From: Chloranthus sessilifolius
Taxonomy: Eukaryota > Streptophyta > Magnoliopsida > Chloranthales > Chloranthaceae
Reading direction: 5' to 3'
Assembly: GCA_021018995.1 (NCBI GenBank)
Contig: CM037595.1
Coordinates: forward strand, 95,740,491-95,804,490
Length of the DNA stretch: 64,000 nucleotides
Each line of letters opens with the position of its first letter. The stretch's first letter is position 1. Under the pieces are notes generated by a model. It was not told the DNA's origin and did not search any database. It saw nothing but the letters and a program-made list of their open reading frames with translations. A program made the position numbers and the translations under genes. Positions 38,581 through 50,910 of the stretch are shown one piece after another.

Positions 38581-41500
38581 AGATAGAATTTTTGATCTAT
38601 GTGTTTGTTTTGTTGTTTAGGTTTTGGATTTTTATTTTCAGTCTGTCTAGGATTAGGAGCTTAATGGTGTGATGTAATAAAAGAAAAAATCAATGAAAAA
38701 TTTTCATTTTCGAATTAAATTTTGTGCACCATTCGAACAGTCGATTAATCGACTCTCTAGTTCGATTAATCGAACTTCAGAAAATAAAAGGGAATGGCCT
38801 CTATTCGAAATACGTTCTCTATAGATGCTCAATCAATCGATCTGCACTTTCGATTAATCGAGAATCTATATAGTCAAACAGTTTATATGTTTGTTGACAC
38901 CGATAGTTAATCGATCGAGCAACTTATGTCAATCGATCGACTGAACAGTTTTCAAGAGTTTTTAAAAATAAAATAAAAATAAATAAATATAAATAAAACA
39001 TTGTAGGATTTTAGAACTTTAGTTGGTATAGGATTCTTTTTTCTCCTTTGGTAGGACTCTTTTAAATGGCTTAGGACTCTGTTTCTCTTTAAATAAAGCC
39101 TAAAAGGTTTTAAAGTTTCTTCATAATCTTTCAATCATTTTCAAACTCTCCTTCTCCAATCAACCTTCGAAAAGGACTGGAAATCAACTTTGAACACGCT
39201 CCGCCACCAAAAAGATGGAAGAGATAACCCGAAAGAGGGAAAATCATGATAGACCATCAACTCCACTTGACCTCACAAATGTGGAAATGGTCGATTTAGG
39301 CCCAGCCTTCGTTCCTTCATGGGAAGAGCTGGTGTGGAAGAGGACAAATTGTTTAAACCATCTCAAACCAATCATCTTAGGTGACATCCAATCTTTAAAC
39401 ACCACCACCACCCACACCACCATCATCGCTACCGCCCACTCCGCGCCACAACCCTTTGGCGGCCTGCATTCCACGATCTATCTCAAAGGCTGTAATTGAT
39501 TTGATCCCTACTTAAACTTGGGCGAAATTGTATCTGGCACCCACACTTCAAGAGCTTGCTACTAGTAGCGCTGTCGCAGCACCAACCCCGCCTCCTCTTG
39601 ATGTCACTCCTGATCTATCTGCTCCTGGTAGGATCACTGAGGCAATGTGGAACTTTGTCTTCCTGAAACCAAAACCCGGACCCCAAAATGATGAAGATGT
39701 GTGAAGTTTACAAGTTTTTAGGTTGTGTCAGGATTTTTATTTTATTTTATTTTAGTCAGCTTTTTGTTTTTAGGATTTAGGATGTTTTTGGATTTAATTT
39801 TTAATTTCAATAAGTGTAATAAATTCATTTAGAATCAATAAAAAGTTATTCTTTTAATTGTTCTTTTGACCTCCTCTTGCATCTTGGTCTATAGAATTTT
39901 TTATGCAGGTTTGGGGGCCTTCAATTTTGCTACAATGAGGGCATTGCACAGATTATGTTTGGGGGTGGTAAGAATTGATATTTCTTTAAAAAAAAAAAAC
40001 TTTCAGATTTCTGTAAACTCGATCGATCGAGCAGTGTGCTTCGATTGATCGACTGAGTATAGCGAACCTAATTCCGAAATTTCAATGAATTTTCAAATTG
40101 ATTTTCTGAAATTTTAATTATTGAAGCATGCAAATCCGACTTTAAGAATACCAAGTGCCATATTTTCAAAATTTTGGGTTTCATTTCGATTTCGGAGGGG
40201 ACCGAAACCAAAAATTTGAACCGAAATTTCGGCCAAAAATTTGAATTTCGACCGATAATTCCAATCCCATACAAATAATGACCAAAATTTCGGTCCTATA
40301 TTATCGTTTCGATGGGGACCGAAACCGATAATTTCGGCTGAAATTTTGGTCATTTCGGCCAAAATTTTGATCCTTGGTCAAAGCTCTAAAAATTAAGAAA
40401 TCTATCTAAAGTATGAACTGTAGAATTTGAGCAAAGACTAAACCTAGTGAGCTCTAGAGCCTGATACCCGTCTTTGATGAGTGAGTAAAATAACTCGGAG
40501 TTTTCTTGAACGCAAATTATTAATATAATCTCATACATTCTTTTGGTTTGTAACCATGCATGACATTACCTTCATATTATTTTGTTAAAACACACAGTGT
40601 TGATTACTTAAGACAAATAGGTATAACTATCATCTTGTGAAGAAATAATTGAGGGCCATTTTTGACTCGTTTATGCTTAAATTATCCCACCTTATATATT
40701 TTTTCTTATTTGTACCCCTTTGAGTTGAACTCAAAAATATTAACCTTTAATGTTCTTTATTAAACCACAATTACCTCCCCCTTCACACCAGCATTGAAAA
40801 TTAGCCTCACCTCTTTAATTCCTAAGAAATTAGGAATGTAAGTGAAAAGAAAAAGAGTTGTGATGTTCATCAAGAAGGTTACTAGTTTTTATTTTATTCC
40901 AAAAAAAAGGCGCCAAAAGAAGGGCAAAAAGAAGAAGAAAAATAAAGAAATGTGAGAAAATGTGAGAGACAAAAGTAAATAAATAGGGAATCAATAGAGT
41001 AGAATTTCAATTTCTCAGGAATTTTTGAGCCTTATATCCTTTTTCTTCTTACTCTTACCTGAGCCCCATTACAACCCGTAAAAATCCCTCTTGATCTAAT
41101 CATTGAATGGTAATTGCTTTGTGGAGAGTAAAAAACATAATGTCTATGGTAAGTAATATGACATGCATGGAACAACAAACATCTATTCTTATGAGATTTC
41201 CTTTTATTCAACATAGCACCGTGTTTTGAAAATCACATGATTTACCACTATTTTGTTTTGCATCAATATCCCATGTGTGAGAGAAAATTTAACCTTCATC
41301 AGAGAATTTTCATTGCTGAGAGTACACTTGTTGTGAGAATTGAGTCGGCACAGATCCAAACGGTTCTCAAATAAGATAAATTTTAAGATGGATAGAACTT
41401 GGTCTGGTAAACACACTTGATACATATAAGGATGGGTAATAGATACATCTAAAAGTCAAAGCATTGGACTAGCTCAAATAAGTATTAATGAGATTAGTAT

Positions 41501-41811
41501 GGTATGCGTATTTGATAATGAGGAATTGCATGATAAAAATAATTGACGATTTCTGCGAAAATTAATAACTAAAAATGTTTAAAAAAAAATTAACAAAATT
41601 GAAGTTTGTGGGTAACTTCACTGTAAACCCTCAGGAGACAAAACTCCTCCGCTAGAAATGACCTAACAGTTTAAAGGCTTGTTGCATGCACTAAATGCAA
41701 TCGTGCTCCCTACGAAAGTGGTATTTATTGATTATTCTAAGATGTTAGTTTATTTTTTAGTTTGCTTACTTTCTCCTTTGCTCGAGGACTAGCAAAGTAT
41801 AGGTTTGGGAG
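38581..41811 (+). other. Athila 3' non-coding region
   Basis: A long AT-rich region before the right LTR. TCGATTAATCGA and TCGATCGATCGA words appear at 38740-38775, 38830-38860, 38905-38945 and 40018-40055. A short Pro/Thr-rich frame at 39215-39500 (MEEITRKRENHDRPSTPLDL) is probably a remnant of an element ORF. A polypurine-like CAATGAGGGCATTGC...TTTGGGGGTGG lies at 39930-39970. Between about 40140 and 40380 a fold-back repeat rich in CCGAAATTTCGG looks like a separate small element. The PPT CTAGCAAAGTATAGGTTTGG ends at 41811. Confidence 0.5.
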
Positions 41812-43253
41812 TGTGACGAGTGGTGAAATATGATGATATTTTACCTCCTAGGCTTATATTTTGACGTCCGATGAAGGCTATCTAACAATATTTGTGAGAT
41901 TTTAAGTGTTTCAGGCAAATTTGGCCGTTGGATACATTAAGTAGCACAAAGGAGCATAATACCAACTAGCATTAGAACACTGGAGCAAAGAAAATGCGAA
42001 GCTAAAACTATTCTGAATAGTCGATCAATTGACCACTCAAGTCGATTAATCTACATAACAAAAGGAGCCGGAAGAAAGCCCTCTGTCATGTGTACACTTG
42101 ATTAATCGAGTTGAATAGTATCGATTAATCGAGTTACAAATATTCAGAAGCGGAAATTTCAAATTTAAAATTGATTGATCGACCACTAGAGGCGATCGAT
42201 CGATTTCAAATTTGAAATTGACGAACCTGAGAACTATTTAAGCAAATTTGAAGAATTAGTTAGGGATCTTTTCACTTTTATTTTTTTCTAGTTCTTAGTT
42301 TCTTTCCAGCTTCCACTTTTATTTTTCAAGCATTGTTCTTCACTTTTCTAGTCTTAAGATTGAGGTTAGTTTCATTTTCTGCAATCGAAGAATCATTGTA
42401 CCTGTTGGATTAAAGTTTTTATTGAAGTTGTTAGAGCACTTTACGGTATTTTAATATTTTCTTTCAATTCTTTTTCAATCATGTCATTTATTTCAATCAT
42501 GTATGACTAATTTCATTGAGAATGGGGATCTAATGATCCTCATCCGAAGTATTCATTTATAATAATACAAATCTACGGTTGAGATATTATTTTGTCACAG
42601 TTGCCATATTTTTAAGTGCTCTATTACTAATGCCGACGCTATAAAATTCACTTGTTATATGAGATGGGGTGCCAATCATGCCCTATTATCTCATTTCTGC
42701 AGTGGTGATATTATCGTAATCTTCTTTTATACTGCTCTTGCCCATCTCAGGATAAATTATGATTGCCATCTAAGCTATGAATGTTAATCATACATTTATG
42801 GGGTGTTAATCATACATCTCCACGATCTCAAATATATAATGTGGAATTTACCCAGAGATTAAATTCTGGTTGTCATATAAGGTATGAATGTTAATCATAC
42901 ATTCATGAGATTTTAATCATACATCTCCATGATCTTAGAACGGCAATGTGTGCTTGGGATTAGTACTTGCATGTAGCGCATCCTATGATAATTTCATATT
43001 TCAATCCATAGATCTGTATTGCGTAAATGACAAACCAACGATAGGAGGAATTAATATCCTAATCCTCGTTGTTTTTAATATCTGTTTAAATTTCATTTTA
43101 TTGTTTAGTTTTTATCTTATCCATCAAACTCTCAGAATAATAAACTAGTTCAAATATTGTGCTAGATATGTGGCAGTTTCTTTAGTTAATTATTGTTTCC
43201 TCCTTATAATTTTTTGGCCAATCTCCGTGAGAACGATCTCGTCTCCACACTCA
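41812..43253 (+). repeat. Right LTR of the Athila-like element
   Basis: Begins TGTGACGAGTGG directly after the polypurine tract and ends near CTCCACACTCA. The distal 560 bp match the left LTR remnant. It also carries TCGATTAATCGAGTTG words (42095-42140) and TTTCAAATTTGAAATTG (42200-42225). Confidence 0.75.
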
Positions 43254-43700
43254 CTGACTACAAATTTTTGAGTTTCGATCAATCGACACATCCTATCGAT
43301 CAATCAACTCCAATGAGGACATTGTTTTGTTCAAGTTTGGGGGTGTAGTTTCTATGGTACTGTTATTTTGTTCGATTGATCGATAGGATGTGTCGATTGA
43401 TTGAAACTCAAAAAATTTTAATTTTTTTGTTGCGGAGTGCGAGATCATTCCCACTGAAACTGGCCAGAAAATTATAAGGAGGAAACTATAATTAACTAAT
43501 TCTTCAAATTTGCTTAAATAGTTCTTCAGGTTCGTCAATTTCAAATTTGAAAGCGATCGATTTTAAATTTGAAATTTATGCTTCTGAATATTTAGAGCTC
43601 GATTAATCGACACTATTCAACTCGATTAATCGAGCGTACACATAACAATAATCTAACGGTCGAAACTTTTTTGAGTCACACGGGAGCCAATCCTTAGCCA
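43254..43700 (-). repeat. Inverted Athila fragment forming a fold-back
   Basis: Positions 43263-43300 and 43375-43412 are perfect inverted copies of about 36 bp (GAGTTTCGATCAATCGACAC and onward). Further right, 43430-43500 is the reverse complement of the LTR end (43170-43250). 43510-43640 is the reverse complement of an earlier LTR part (42090-42260). So a rearranged, inverted LTR piece abuts the right LTR end. A purine tract AAGTTTGGGGGTGTAG at about 43335 is in plus orientation. Confidence 0.75.
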
Positions 43701-44036
43701 AATTTCACAAATGATTAGTATGTTTTCATTAGATCGATAAGATCTATTTGATGAGATTAGTCTAACATCACTTTGTGATACATATTCCTATAATTGAATT
43801 GTTTGTTTGATTTTTCTATTCAAAGTATGTGAATAGAAAAAGTTCTTTGTAGTTAGTCTCATTTCTATTGCATGATTCATTTGACATCACATGACATCTA
43901 TCACATAAAGTTACATTAGGTCATATGTATGATAAGAAAAAAGAATAAAATATGATACATGACTTATAAGTCTTCGTCATTGTGAGATTTTTTTTACGGT
44001 CACATGAAACTTGAAATGAAAGCATTCATATACGAG
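43701..44036. other. Non-coding stretch, nothing recognised
   Basis: AT-rich DNA with no clear reading frame, terminal repeat or RNA feature. Confidence 0.4.
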
Positions 44037-45301
44037 TGTAACACCTTTATAGGAATATGAGCCGTCACACGAAATATATTCAAGTTATTACGAAACTCAT
44101 CCCTTGGAAAGCGCGATTTAGTAAAACTTATTGCCCAATGACTCACTATAACTTAAGTTATATGCAAATGATAAGAAAGTGTAAATACGATAAGATATGG
44201 ATATAATAAGATACATATATGATAATATACATTGTGAAGGCCAGCTGAATATGAAATTAAGTTCTACGCATATTATATCTTACGAGTCATAGTAAATGTA
44301 CAACGTTTACAACCAAAAAAGGTCCTAAGGACAATATAATAAGACAGTGTCCCGAATGTAAGAAAACACTAATTTATGTGCGCATAATCTCATCGGGTTG
44401 GATGGTGATTTATTTTACAATATGATATAAATATTATGTGATTATCTAAGCGTGGACCTCACGTGGCAGGCTCGAGTAACGACCTTGACACGGGTCATTT
44501 ACGTAAGATAAGTATGATGTGAAGTACATTGTGTAAGTGTATGAAGCTACAATAAGACTTAAGATGAGCTACATGTGTTAAGTTGATATGATATTTAAAC
44601 ATAAAAATAAGCATTATAAGCATCATATGCACTACAATCTATGTATGTCCTTTCAATTTTAGCTACGTTATGTTTAAGAGATTTTTATTCAAGTCGTTTA
44701 TTTTTGTATAACTGATAAATTTTAAAGGATTAACTTTCATTTATTAAGTTGCACATACGATCACTCTGAGTATATTATAGTAGATCGATTATGCAATCCA
44801 CTGAATTTATGTGACTTAGTAAACTCATCTAAGAAAAAACTAACAGTTGTAGGTGGAGATATGAACTACTTTGCTCTTGAGAACTTGGATGCGTCGTTAG
44901 GTGATGTAACGTAAGAGAGCGAGTACGCCAGGGACCATTTGGATAAGGGTGTGGATCCTGCTGATTATTATGAGTATTGAGAGCTCACATGCTTAGATTT
45001 CTATCTGTTACTTGGAAGAGTTGCATTTCTAATTGAGTTGGTTTTTAGTTCATGTTGTAAGTTATCCTTTTTTATTTTCCCTCTCTTAGATGTATGGTTA
45101 GAATGCTATAGTTATTATTGGTTTTATTTTCCAATGTATTTCATGCGATTGTTTACGTTAAATGTAATCACAAATCTTAAGGACCAACTTTAATTATGTT
45201 TATGAGACAGTATTTATGTCCACTTATCACCTTAACAAGTGTGTGTAGTCATGACACAAGATTCTAGGCTCTCAAAATAAGGTAAAATTCTGGGTCGTGA
45301 T
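44037..45301 (+). mobile_element. Decayed LTR-like sequence (possible solo LTR)
   Basis: It begins TGTAACACCTTTATAGGA and ends GGTCGTGATA. Inside are CTCACGTGGCAGGCTCGAGT, a CACGGGTCATTTACG piece and GTAGGTGGAGATATGAACTA, words that resemble LTRs of Tekay-like chromoviruses other than the one at 21-34 kb. I see no matching target duplication (ACGAG against CTTGA), so the ends or the assignment are uncertain. Confidence 0.35.
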
Positions 45302-46006
45302 ACTTGAGCAAATCCACTAATGAAGAGGGAAGCTAGACATGATTCATAAATCATAGGTCTTGTGTAATCTCACTATTGATCAATCTTTACTCAGGTGCAT
45401 AACATATGCGTGCCTACTAGTAATCTTTGGAAATTTTCCAAATTTTGTGTAGGCAAAGTGCAGGATATACAAATTATAAGGGACTGGTGTGGCACGACGT
45501 GACTGACTACATTGCTTGGACCCCACTACTCGTGTAGCCAATCACATGAAGCCACATAAGATGTTTGCAAAATTGTCTATTAAAAATTATGAGTAACTCA
45601 TGAATTTGAGGTTGTGCAAATTAATCACAAATTATTAGTGAATTCGTAAAAAAATCACAAAATTCACAAATAATTCACAACGTTTTCAGTAAGTTATGAC
45701 TTTTTATGTATTTAATATTTTCTAACATTTTTTTAAAATAAATTTCCTCTTACGTTTTTTTTCTCTTTATTTTTCATTGACCTTGTCAACTTTTAGGGTA
45801 CGTTCGTTTCACGGTAACACTGGCCTCGTAAAATGCAGATTGCATGTAAAAAATTGATGACTAGATTACATGCAAAATCCATATCCCATGTTATATTTGA
45901 TCATAAATTGAATGTTCCTTTCACCGTAAAAGAACTCGTAAAATCACCTTTTTAATATTATTTTACATTACACAAAAAAGAACTAGTGGTGTAATATTTT
46001 GCTGTA
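45302..46006. other. Non-coding stretch with a possible small element
   Basis: Mostly AT-rich. Near 45798 the words GGGTACGTTCGTTTCACGGTAA resemble the start of hAT-like non-autonomous elements, but I found no matching end. Nothing else is seen. Confidence 0.3.
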
Positions 46007-46170
46007 AGTTCTGGCATCTCTGGGAGTTGCAATCAGACTGATGTAAGGCATAGGTTGGTGGATTCTCACGCCATGTTAAACAGAATAGCAGAGGATGGAA
46101 CTACATATCAGCATGGGAAGCTTTCCTACAAGGAATTAATAAGTTCCATTCCTAAGCTGCTTAGCTTATA
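46007..46170 (+). pseudogene. Exon-like reading frame, unrecognised
   Basis: An acceptor-like TTTTGCTGTAAG precedes an open stretch of 54 codons. It reads SGISGSCNQTDVRHRLVDSH, then AMLNRIAEDGTTYQHGKLSY and KELISSIPKLLSL, and ends in TAATAA. It has balanced composition unlike its AT-rich surroundings, and AATAAA overlaps the stop. It could be the last exon of a gene or a captured gene scrap. I do not recognise the protein and see no upstream exon. Confidence 0.3.
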
Positions 46171-48600
46171 ATAAATTGTTATTCAATAAAATATGCTTAT
46201 TTTTTATTCTCAAAACATGATAATGGACAAATCTCAAAGATTTGAAATCTCGTGCATTATCAAGATTTTTGTTTCATCAAATTCAGCAGGCTGTTGAAGG
46301 ATTCTATATCGTTGGTTCTGTTTCATTGACACGAGAATACTGGTCATATTTCTCTTCATTATCTCCTTGGTGTTATCATACTTCTCTTACGGATCATATA
46401 GCAAAACTTTTCACAGTCGCATAACAACCAACAACTATCAACTACTGCCCTTGGGCTGTGGCTTGCGGGCATTCATGGAGTCCCGATCAAATTCTAAGCA
46501 ACATTTTTAAAGAGAAATTTTTGAGCTCAGATCTTGGGCCCTGAATCATTATATTGTAGTCTCAGATCTCCAATCTCCATAAGATGTTTTGGCTTTTGCT
46601 TGTTTAAGGAGGAAAAAATAGCTATGAGGCATCAATTACCAGCATCATAAGATTATCAAATTTATGAGGAGATTTTCAACCCCTACAAAATCTGTCAAAA
46701 TTGACTTCTCAATATGTAGATGTTGAGGCCATTTGAGTTTGTGAAGACCGGCTTTTGACAGGATTTCATGGCTTAAAGACCATTCATGCGTTTGATCATA
46801 TTTACTATGTGGGTGAAGAGAGTCGGTCCAATTCCAACCTAACTTCGAAAGTTATAGATCAAAATAGGAAAAGTAATGAGGAATCTAAGAGAGCCCAAGG
46901 TGCTTCGAGATGACATTATCCTTAATTTTTCGCTTAAGCTTGCTTTATTCCCAGTATGCCAAGCAATGGGTTAAGGGGTATGGCCAAATTACAAGTGAGT
47001 TTCCAACAAATTAGATATGTTCATATGGTTCCAACCAAATTTGCCATAGAAAAAATGATAGAAAAAATGGTTCCAACCAAGAATTATCATGTTCTATTCC
47101 TAAGTTGCTTGTCTTTTAATGATTAGAACATCATGTACCAACCAAAATACGAGACTCATAAGCTATCATGCATATTGCATATATTGCACTTGAAAGCATT
47201 TTTACGAAAAGGCCGCAAATGCTCCTATGAATAAAAAAATAACAACAATACCTTGAAAAATGACATATCCAATGAGTGTGCACTAATGTTTTGGTGATTG
47301 AAAATCTCATTTGCTGTTTTGGTAAATAAAATTTGGTAGAGTAAGATAAAGCGTGATTGAAAATCTCATTTGCTGTTTTGGTAAATAAAATTTGGTAGAG
47401 TAAGATAAAGCTCGATGGACGGTACTCTGCAAGACTCTCTTCAATATAGAGGAAGATGAAGCTCTGCAAACCCACCTGCACGAAGTTAAAGCTACTCCAA
47501 CGGTGGAACGGGTTGTAATTTAAGACGATTATTTATTACCGTTGAACAGAGCTCCTGCATTATTTTGGCGTTACGAGGGAGAGGCCTCGTAAGCTCCAAA
47601 AATCACATGCAAAGTGAACAGTCAAAACGAACAAAATAATCACATAATAAAACCTATCGTTGGGTCTAAAAGGTAAGCTTTATGCGTGATTTCTGCCTTT
47701 TACTTCGAACCGAAAGTGACCTTACTGAATTTTAACCTTGCCAAATTATTGCCACTCGCCGGTGCAAAGTCAAATTCAGGTTAACATTTCTCTACTATCA
47801 AGCATACCAATCCGCTACAGGTGAGATGGGTTTCAAAAGTATTTACTAGTCTTGTAATTCAAATGACAACTTGATAACATGGGCACAAATTTCTTGGAAA
47901 TTCATCGAAACAAGGGTTGGCTGAAACTTGAGCAAAATTTGGATAACATCTCTAAATTCATCAAAATTTCATTGATTTCAACAAATGTATCGAAAGTCCA
48001 CCAAAATTAGTGAAAATTATTTAATTTTAGCCTTTTTAAGTAATAAATAAGTAAATATTAAATATATTTTTAATACTCCCCAAAAATTTCTGAAAACTTT
48101 TTTGAAAATTTCTACTCCAAAATGGTATTTAAATGATCTTAAACCAATAAATGATACTCTTTTATCTTACACTATTGAAGTGTGATTTCTCATTATGTTA
48201 TATGAGCATTTTTGTGATCAATTTAAATTATTGAAGTGATAATCCATCGTTGGAACATGTCTCAACTCAAAGAAAATATACCTGTAAGTGGTAATTCACT
48301 GTTAGATTTTTTATTTTTTTTTGAGAGACTATTAGTAGATATGCACTATACAATTGTAAAAATTTGATAACAAACTATAAACAACTATTAATATTATAGT
48401 CCAGAGATCAGATTTTTAAGCTGCCACTCTATAATGTTTTCGGGCTTCTTGGATGGTACTGAACACCCAAATTTAATACCATTGACGGTGTAGGTGTAAG
48501 ATCATTTTAATATCATTTTGGTGTATCACTAATCATGATCTAAATATCATTTGTATAAAATATTCGGATGAAAAAAATCTCTACCACCGCCAAATACCTA
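46171..48600. other. Intergenic DNA without a recognised gene
   Basis: No supported coding region in 2.4 kb. A minus-strand frame at 47131-47481 (FIFLYIEESLAEYRPSS) is created partly by a tandem duplication and is not convincing. The perfect duplication at 47294-47411 is listed separately. Confidence 0.4.
47294..47411. repeat. Perfect 59 bp tandem duplication
   Basis: The unit starting GTGATTGAAAATCTCATTTG occurs twice without a mismatch, at 47294-47352 and 47353-47411. Identity implies a recent event or an assembly artefact. Confidence 0.95.
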
Positions 48601-48604
48601 CCGG

Positions 48605-48890
48605 CAGTTCTTAACGAGCACACACGCTCTTTGAAAGCGTCTACGTCGGGGAGCCTTAAAACCCATTGATTGGGGCGGATCAGATGATGGAAATTGTGTT
48701 TCAACTTGCACCTATCAGAGGGTCATTTTGTTATTCCACATGTCACCTATCAGAGGGTCATTTTGTGATGTGTGGAATAAAAACGGACTGACTTATAAGT
48801 GCGACATGATCTCAAGACCCATTGTGTAAAATATTCCAGTGACACGATCTTCTTTTGAGAATCAATGATTTTGAAGGAGTTGCACACCTA
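48605..48890. repeat. Fold-back (MITE-like) repeat, family member 1
   Basis: Contains CTCTTTGAAAGCGTCTACGTC, ACCCATTGATTGGGGCGGAT and CAGATGATGGA. At the other end, in inverted form, it has ATCAATGATTTTGAAGGAGT and TGCACAC. A central CACCTATCAGAGGGTCATTT occurs twice. It resembles 56825-57268. Confidence 0.5.
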
Positions 48891-48930
48891 GGTAGGTAGG
48901 TAGGTAGGTAGGTAGGTAGGTAGGTAGGTA
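48889..48930. repeat. (TAGG)n microsatellite
   Basis: About ten and a half uninterrupted TAGG units, directly after a fold-back repeat. Confidence 0.95.
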
Positions 48931-48959
48931 CTAACTCAATTAAAGAGGGGTAATATGGT

Positions 48960-49330
48960 TTTACGGAGATATGTGACATTTAGAATAAAAATCTGACCGC
49001 CATCTTATAAATGAGGCATGATCTCAAGATCCATTGAGTGAAAGACATGGGCCAAAATTTTGGGTATTGGATACATATCGTCTGAGCTCAAAACTAAAAT
49101 ACAATGTATCGTCTGAGCATTTACGTACAAAATGGCGATACAATATATTAAATGTATCGTATTGTCCAAGTCTGATACCGATATATATCGGTATCGGACG
49201 ATATTTTGATCCATGGTAAAAGATTCGACTGAAACACAATCCATCTTCAACATCCGAGCCGACAATAATCAATGATTTTGAAGGAGTTACACACGTAGGT
49301 ACGTGCCAACTCTATTACAGAAGGGGTAAT
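48960..49330. repeat. Fold-back repeat, family member 2, with an inner palindromic insert
   Basis: The outer parts repeat CATGATCTCAAGATCCATTG and AATCAATGATTTTGAAGGAGT of the neighbouring member. Between about 49068 and 49215 lies a separate palindromic stretch with ATACCGATATATATCGGTAT and two ATGTATCGTCTGAGC-like words, probably another small element inserted inside. Confidence 0.45.
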
Positions 49331-49695
49331 ATGGTACCCCCATGCTCCTCCACATAAATCTAATCAGCTAAGCAAACCTGAATGTCAACAATATATTATT
49401 TAATAATAACTATTATATATATTATTTGTTACTTCTTAATAAAGCTAAATAGCTATATTACTGAGAAGCAGTAGCAAAACAGCACAAATTTCATAAAGCA
49501 TCCATCAAACTTGATGTAGCAAAACCATTGGTTTCGAAACCCTCAAAATTTTAAAAAACAGTAGGAAAAAAATTCGCTCTCTCATCCCGCCTTTTACAGT
49601 GAATGCTCCCTCAATCAATAAAAATTACAGAAACGGTAACGGCAAAAGCCTAACGGTTCTCCATTATCCATGAAGTATGTAACGGATTCCGTTAC

Positions 49696-50745
49696 CTGTG
49701 TGCCGTCACCAATGTTTCGATGAATCTCAAGCCATCAAACCTCGGTGCAAATTTCCCCATCTCGGAAGTCTTCACCAAGCCAGATCCCGCTTCCCTTTTC
49801 ACAGAAGAAACCTATATATAAAATAAAGAAAATGAGAAATCGATCAATATTTAAAAAAATAATAGTTAAAAAAACAAAAAAAACAAATCAAGTATTCAGA
49901 AACCGTAAAAAAACGTCAAATTTCATTCAAAAAACCATCGAATCGTGCCAAACAAAGATCTAATTCCTTTGAAGGCAAAAATAGAAGACGAAAAGATCAT
50001 CTAATTAAACCGCCGATACATCAGGAACTGAAAGGAAAAAAAAGGCTAAAGGACTAAGGAAGCTATTGCAACAAAGACACAAAATTGAACAAAACTACAG
50101 CCCACAAAAAAAAAAAAAAAAAAAAAAAAAATCCGAAATTGAATGTTCAAAAACAGGATAAATGTGTAAAAAACAATATAAAAGGATCAAAATCCATATT
50201 TTTTTATCGCAAAACCGTAAAAAGATAAGATTTCATTTAAACAACCTTCGAATCTTATGAAAACCATATGATCATCCAAGATCAAACTCCTTCAGATGCA
50301 AAAATAAAAAATATCGGTGGATAACGAAGAGATATTCGAATTAACCGCCAATACAGCCAAAAATAAATAAAAATCGATTAAATACCACAAAAAACAAATC
50401 CGAAATCGAATATTCAGAAACAAAAAAAAAGAATGTGGCAAGAAATATAAAGGATCCAAATCCGTGTTTTTTACCTCAAAAGATCAGATTCCATTTAAAA
50501 ATCATTCCAATGGGATAAAAACCATAGGATCACCCGAGAACTAACTCCTTTACAGGGAAAAAATAGAAATTTCAACATCTTCGAATTAAACCCCCAATAG
50601 AGCGAAATAAAAGAGAAAAATTCCTTTTTTCGATCATTACCTTGTTCGGAGAAGCAGAAAAGAGGGCGTAGCGATCACCGGATGAGGCGAAAGCCATTGA
50701 AGAGGCGGCGATGAGCGATGCAACGGCAGCTGCAGATCTGAACAT
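49696..50745 (-). CDS. Unrecognised host gene, exons 1 and 2 (5' part)
   Basis: Exon 1 (50745-50641, 35 codons) begins MFRSAAAVASLIAASSMAFA, an Arg/Ala/Ser-rich start like an organelle-targeting or signal sequence. It ends NK followed by GTAATG. Exon 2 (49811-49696) follows a TATATAG acceptor in the same phase (0) and reads VSSVKREAGSGLVKTSEMGK, then FAPRFDGLRFIETLVTAHR up to a GTAACG donor in phase 2. The block FAPRFDGLRFIETLVTAHR has the look of a conserved protein segment, but I cannot name the family. The intron (829 bp) has a 26-base A run at 50106-50131. No further exon is found to the left, where fold-back repeats begin. The gene either has a very long intron or is cut off. Confidence 0.55.
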
Positions 50746-50910
50746 CTCGACCGTCCGAACGAAATATTGTTCGATTCAGACGAGATCTCGGTTGAGAAAA
50801 TCTAGGATTTCGCAGTAAAGAAAGGAAGAAATCCGACGAAACCCGCCGGATCTCAACCACCTCAACCGGAAATATATCTTACCCTTCACCCCCCTACCCC
50901 TTTCTTCCGG

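Larger units (their letters stand above)
16440..43253 (+). mobile_element. Athila/Tat-like Ty3/gypsy retrotransposon, old and broken, with a nested chromovirus
   Basis: Parts in order: 5'-truncated left LTR (about 16440-17313), primer-binding site resembling the complement of tRNA-Asp (17318-17333), AT-rich leader, gag region, protease region, then the insertion at 21016-33924, then reverse transcriptase, RNase H, integrase, a post-pol ORF region, a polypurine tract (AGGTTTGGGAG) and the right LTR (41812-43253). Without the insertion it is about 13.9 kb, typical of Athila. It is broken, with well over ten interruptions. The LTRs are strongly diverged, so it is clearly older than the element inside it. 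Confidence 0.8.

Noticed and set aside
43263-43412. MicroRNA precursor
   Set aside because: The hairpin is made of Athila LTR-related sequence with perfect arms, which is typical of a fold-back repeat and not of a plant miRNA gene.
44037-45301. Confident solo LTR
   Set aside because: LTR-like ends and words are seen, but no target duplication matches, so it is listed only as possible.
47131-47481. Minus-strand 116-codon frame
   Set aside because: Partly created by the perfect 59 bp tandem duplication, and its composition is not gene-like.
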